Assembly: GCA_009823395.1 (NCBI GenBank)
Contig: CM020507.1
Coordinates: 5,543,501 to 5,607,500, forward strand
From: Thamnaconus septentrionalis
Taxonomy: Eukaryota > Chordata > Actinopteri > Tetraodontiformes > Monacanthidae
DNA: 64,000 nucleotides
Direction: 5' to 3'
The position numbers and the translations under genes were made by a program. Below the pieces are notes generated by a model. It was given only the letters and a program-made list of their open reading frames with translations. It ran no database searches and had not been told where the DNA came from. Shown in pieces: positions 60,721 through 64,000 of the stretch (position 1 is its first letter; each line of letters begins with the position of its first letter).

Positions 60721-64000
<3,280 letters not shown>

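Overview
The window is vertebrate genomic DNA, most likely from a percomorph-type teleost fish. Two lines of evidence support this: a recognisable pair of DMRT transcription-factor genes with vertebrate exon structure, and a background typical of compact fish genomes (dense CA/TG, GGAT, TTC and CTG microsatellites, short decayed mobile elements, one tRNA-derived SINE-like element). No bacterial, viral or organellar genes are seen, and no tRNA or rRNA gene.

Layout. Both recognised genes are on the minus strand, so they are read right to left. dmrt3 (63501 to 60720, two coding exons) encodes a DM domain and a C-terminal DMA domain. dmrt2 (dmrt2a type; coding exons 53327-52950, 51449-51347 and 51124-49811, with a probable non-coding first exon ending at 54133) encodes a DM domain and the DMRT2-specific C-terminal region. 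This is the conserved vertebrate DMRT1-DMRT3-DMRT2 array. dmrt1 would be expected just right of base 64000 and is not in the window. As assembled, the last dmrt2 exon needs two reading-frame corrections, each equivalent to one missing base in a short G or C context. The split frames match DMRT2 to the end, so assembly error is more likely than gene loss.

The 6.4 kb between the two genes holds an imperfect inverted repeat in the probable dmrt3 3' UTR, two strong CTCF-type motifs 555 bp apart, a CATA microsatellite and an unexplained 80-codon minus-strand open frame followed by AATAAA.

Bases 1 to about 49500 hold no gene I can support. In vertebrates the region downstream of DMRT2 is a large regulatory gene desert that ends at SMARCA2, which has the same orientation. 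This block fits that pattern. It contains microsatellites, long GGAT arrays, decayed LINE, hAT-like and MITE-like fragments, a two-copy dispersed repeat, further CTCF-like motifs, several complex low-repeat stretches that could be conserved non-coding elements, and a CpG-rich, promoter-like zone near 570-1130. The far left edge (1-560) may contain the 3' end of an unidentified plus-strand gene, but the evidence is weak.

Function. dmrt2 acts in somite and myotome patterning, and in fish in left-right symmetry. dmrt3 acts in commissural spinal interneurons and the forebrain. The regulatory candidates reported here (intronic block, CTCF-like sites, desert elements) are inferred from sequence texture and motifs only. 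I found no convincing new biological system. The most useful observations are the dmrt2 frame problem, the CTCF-like sites around dmrt3, the hairpin-forming repeat and the intronic enhancer candidate.
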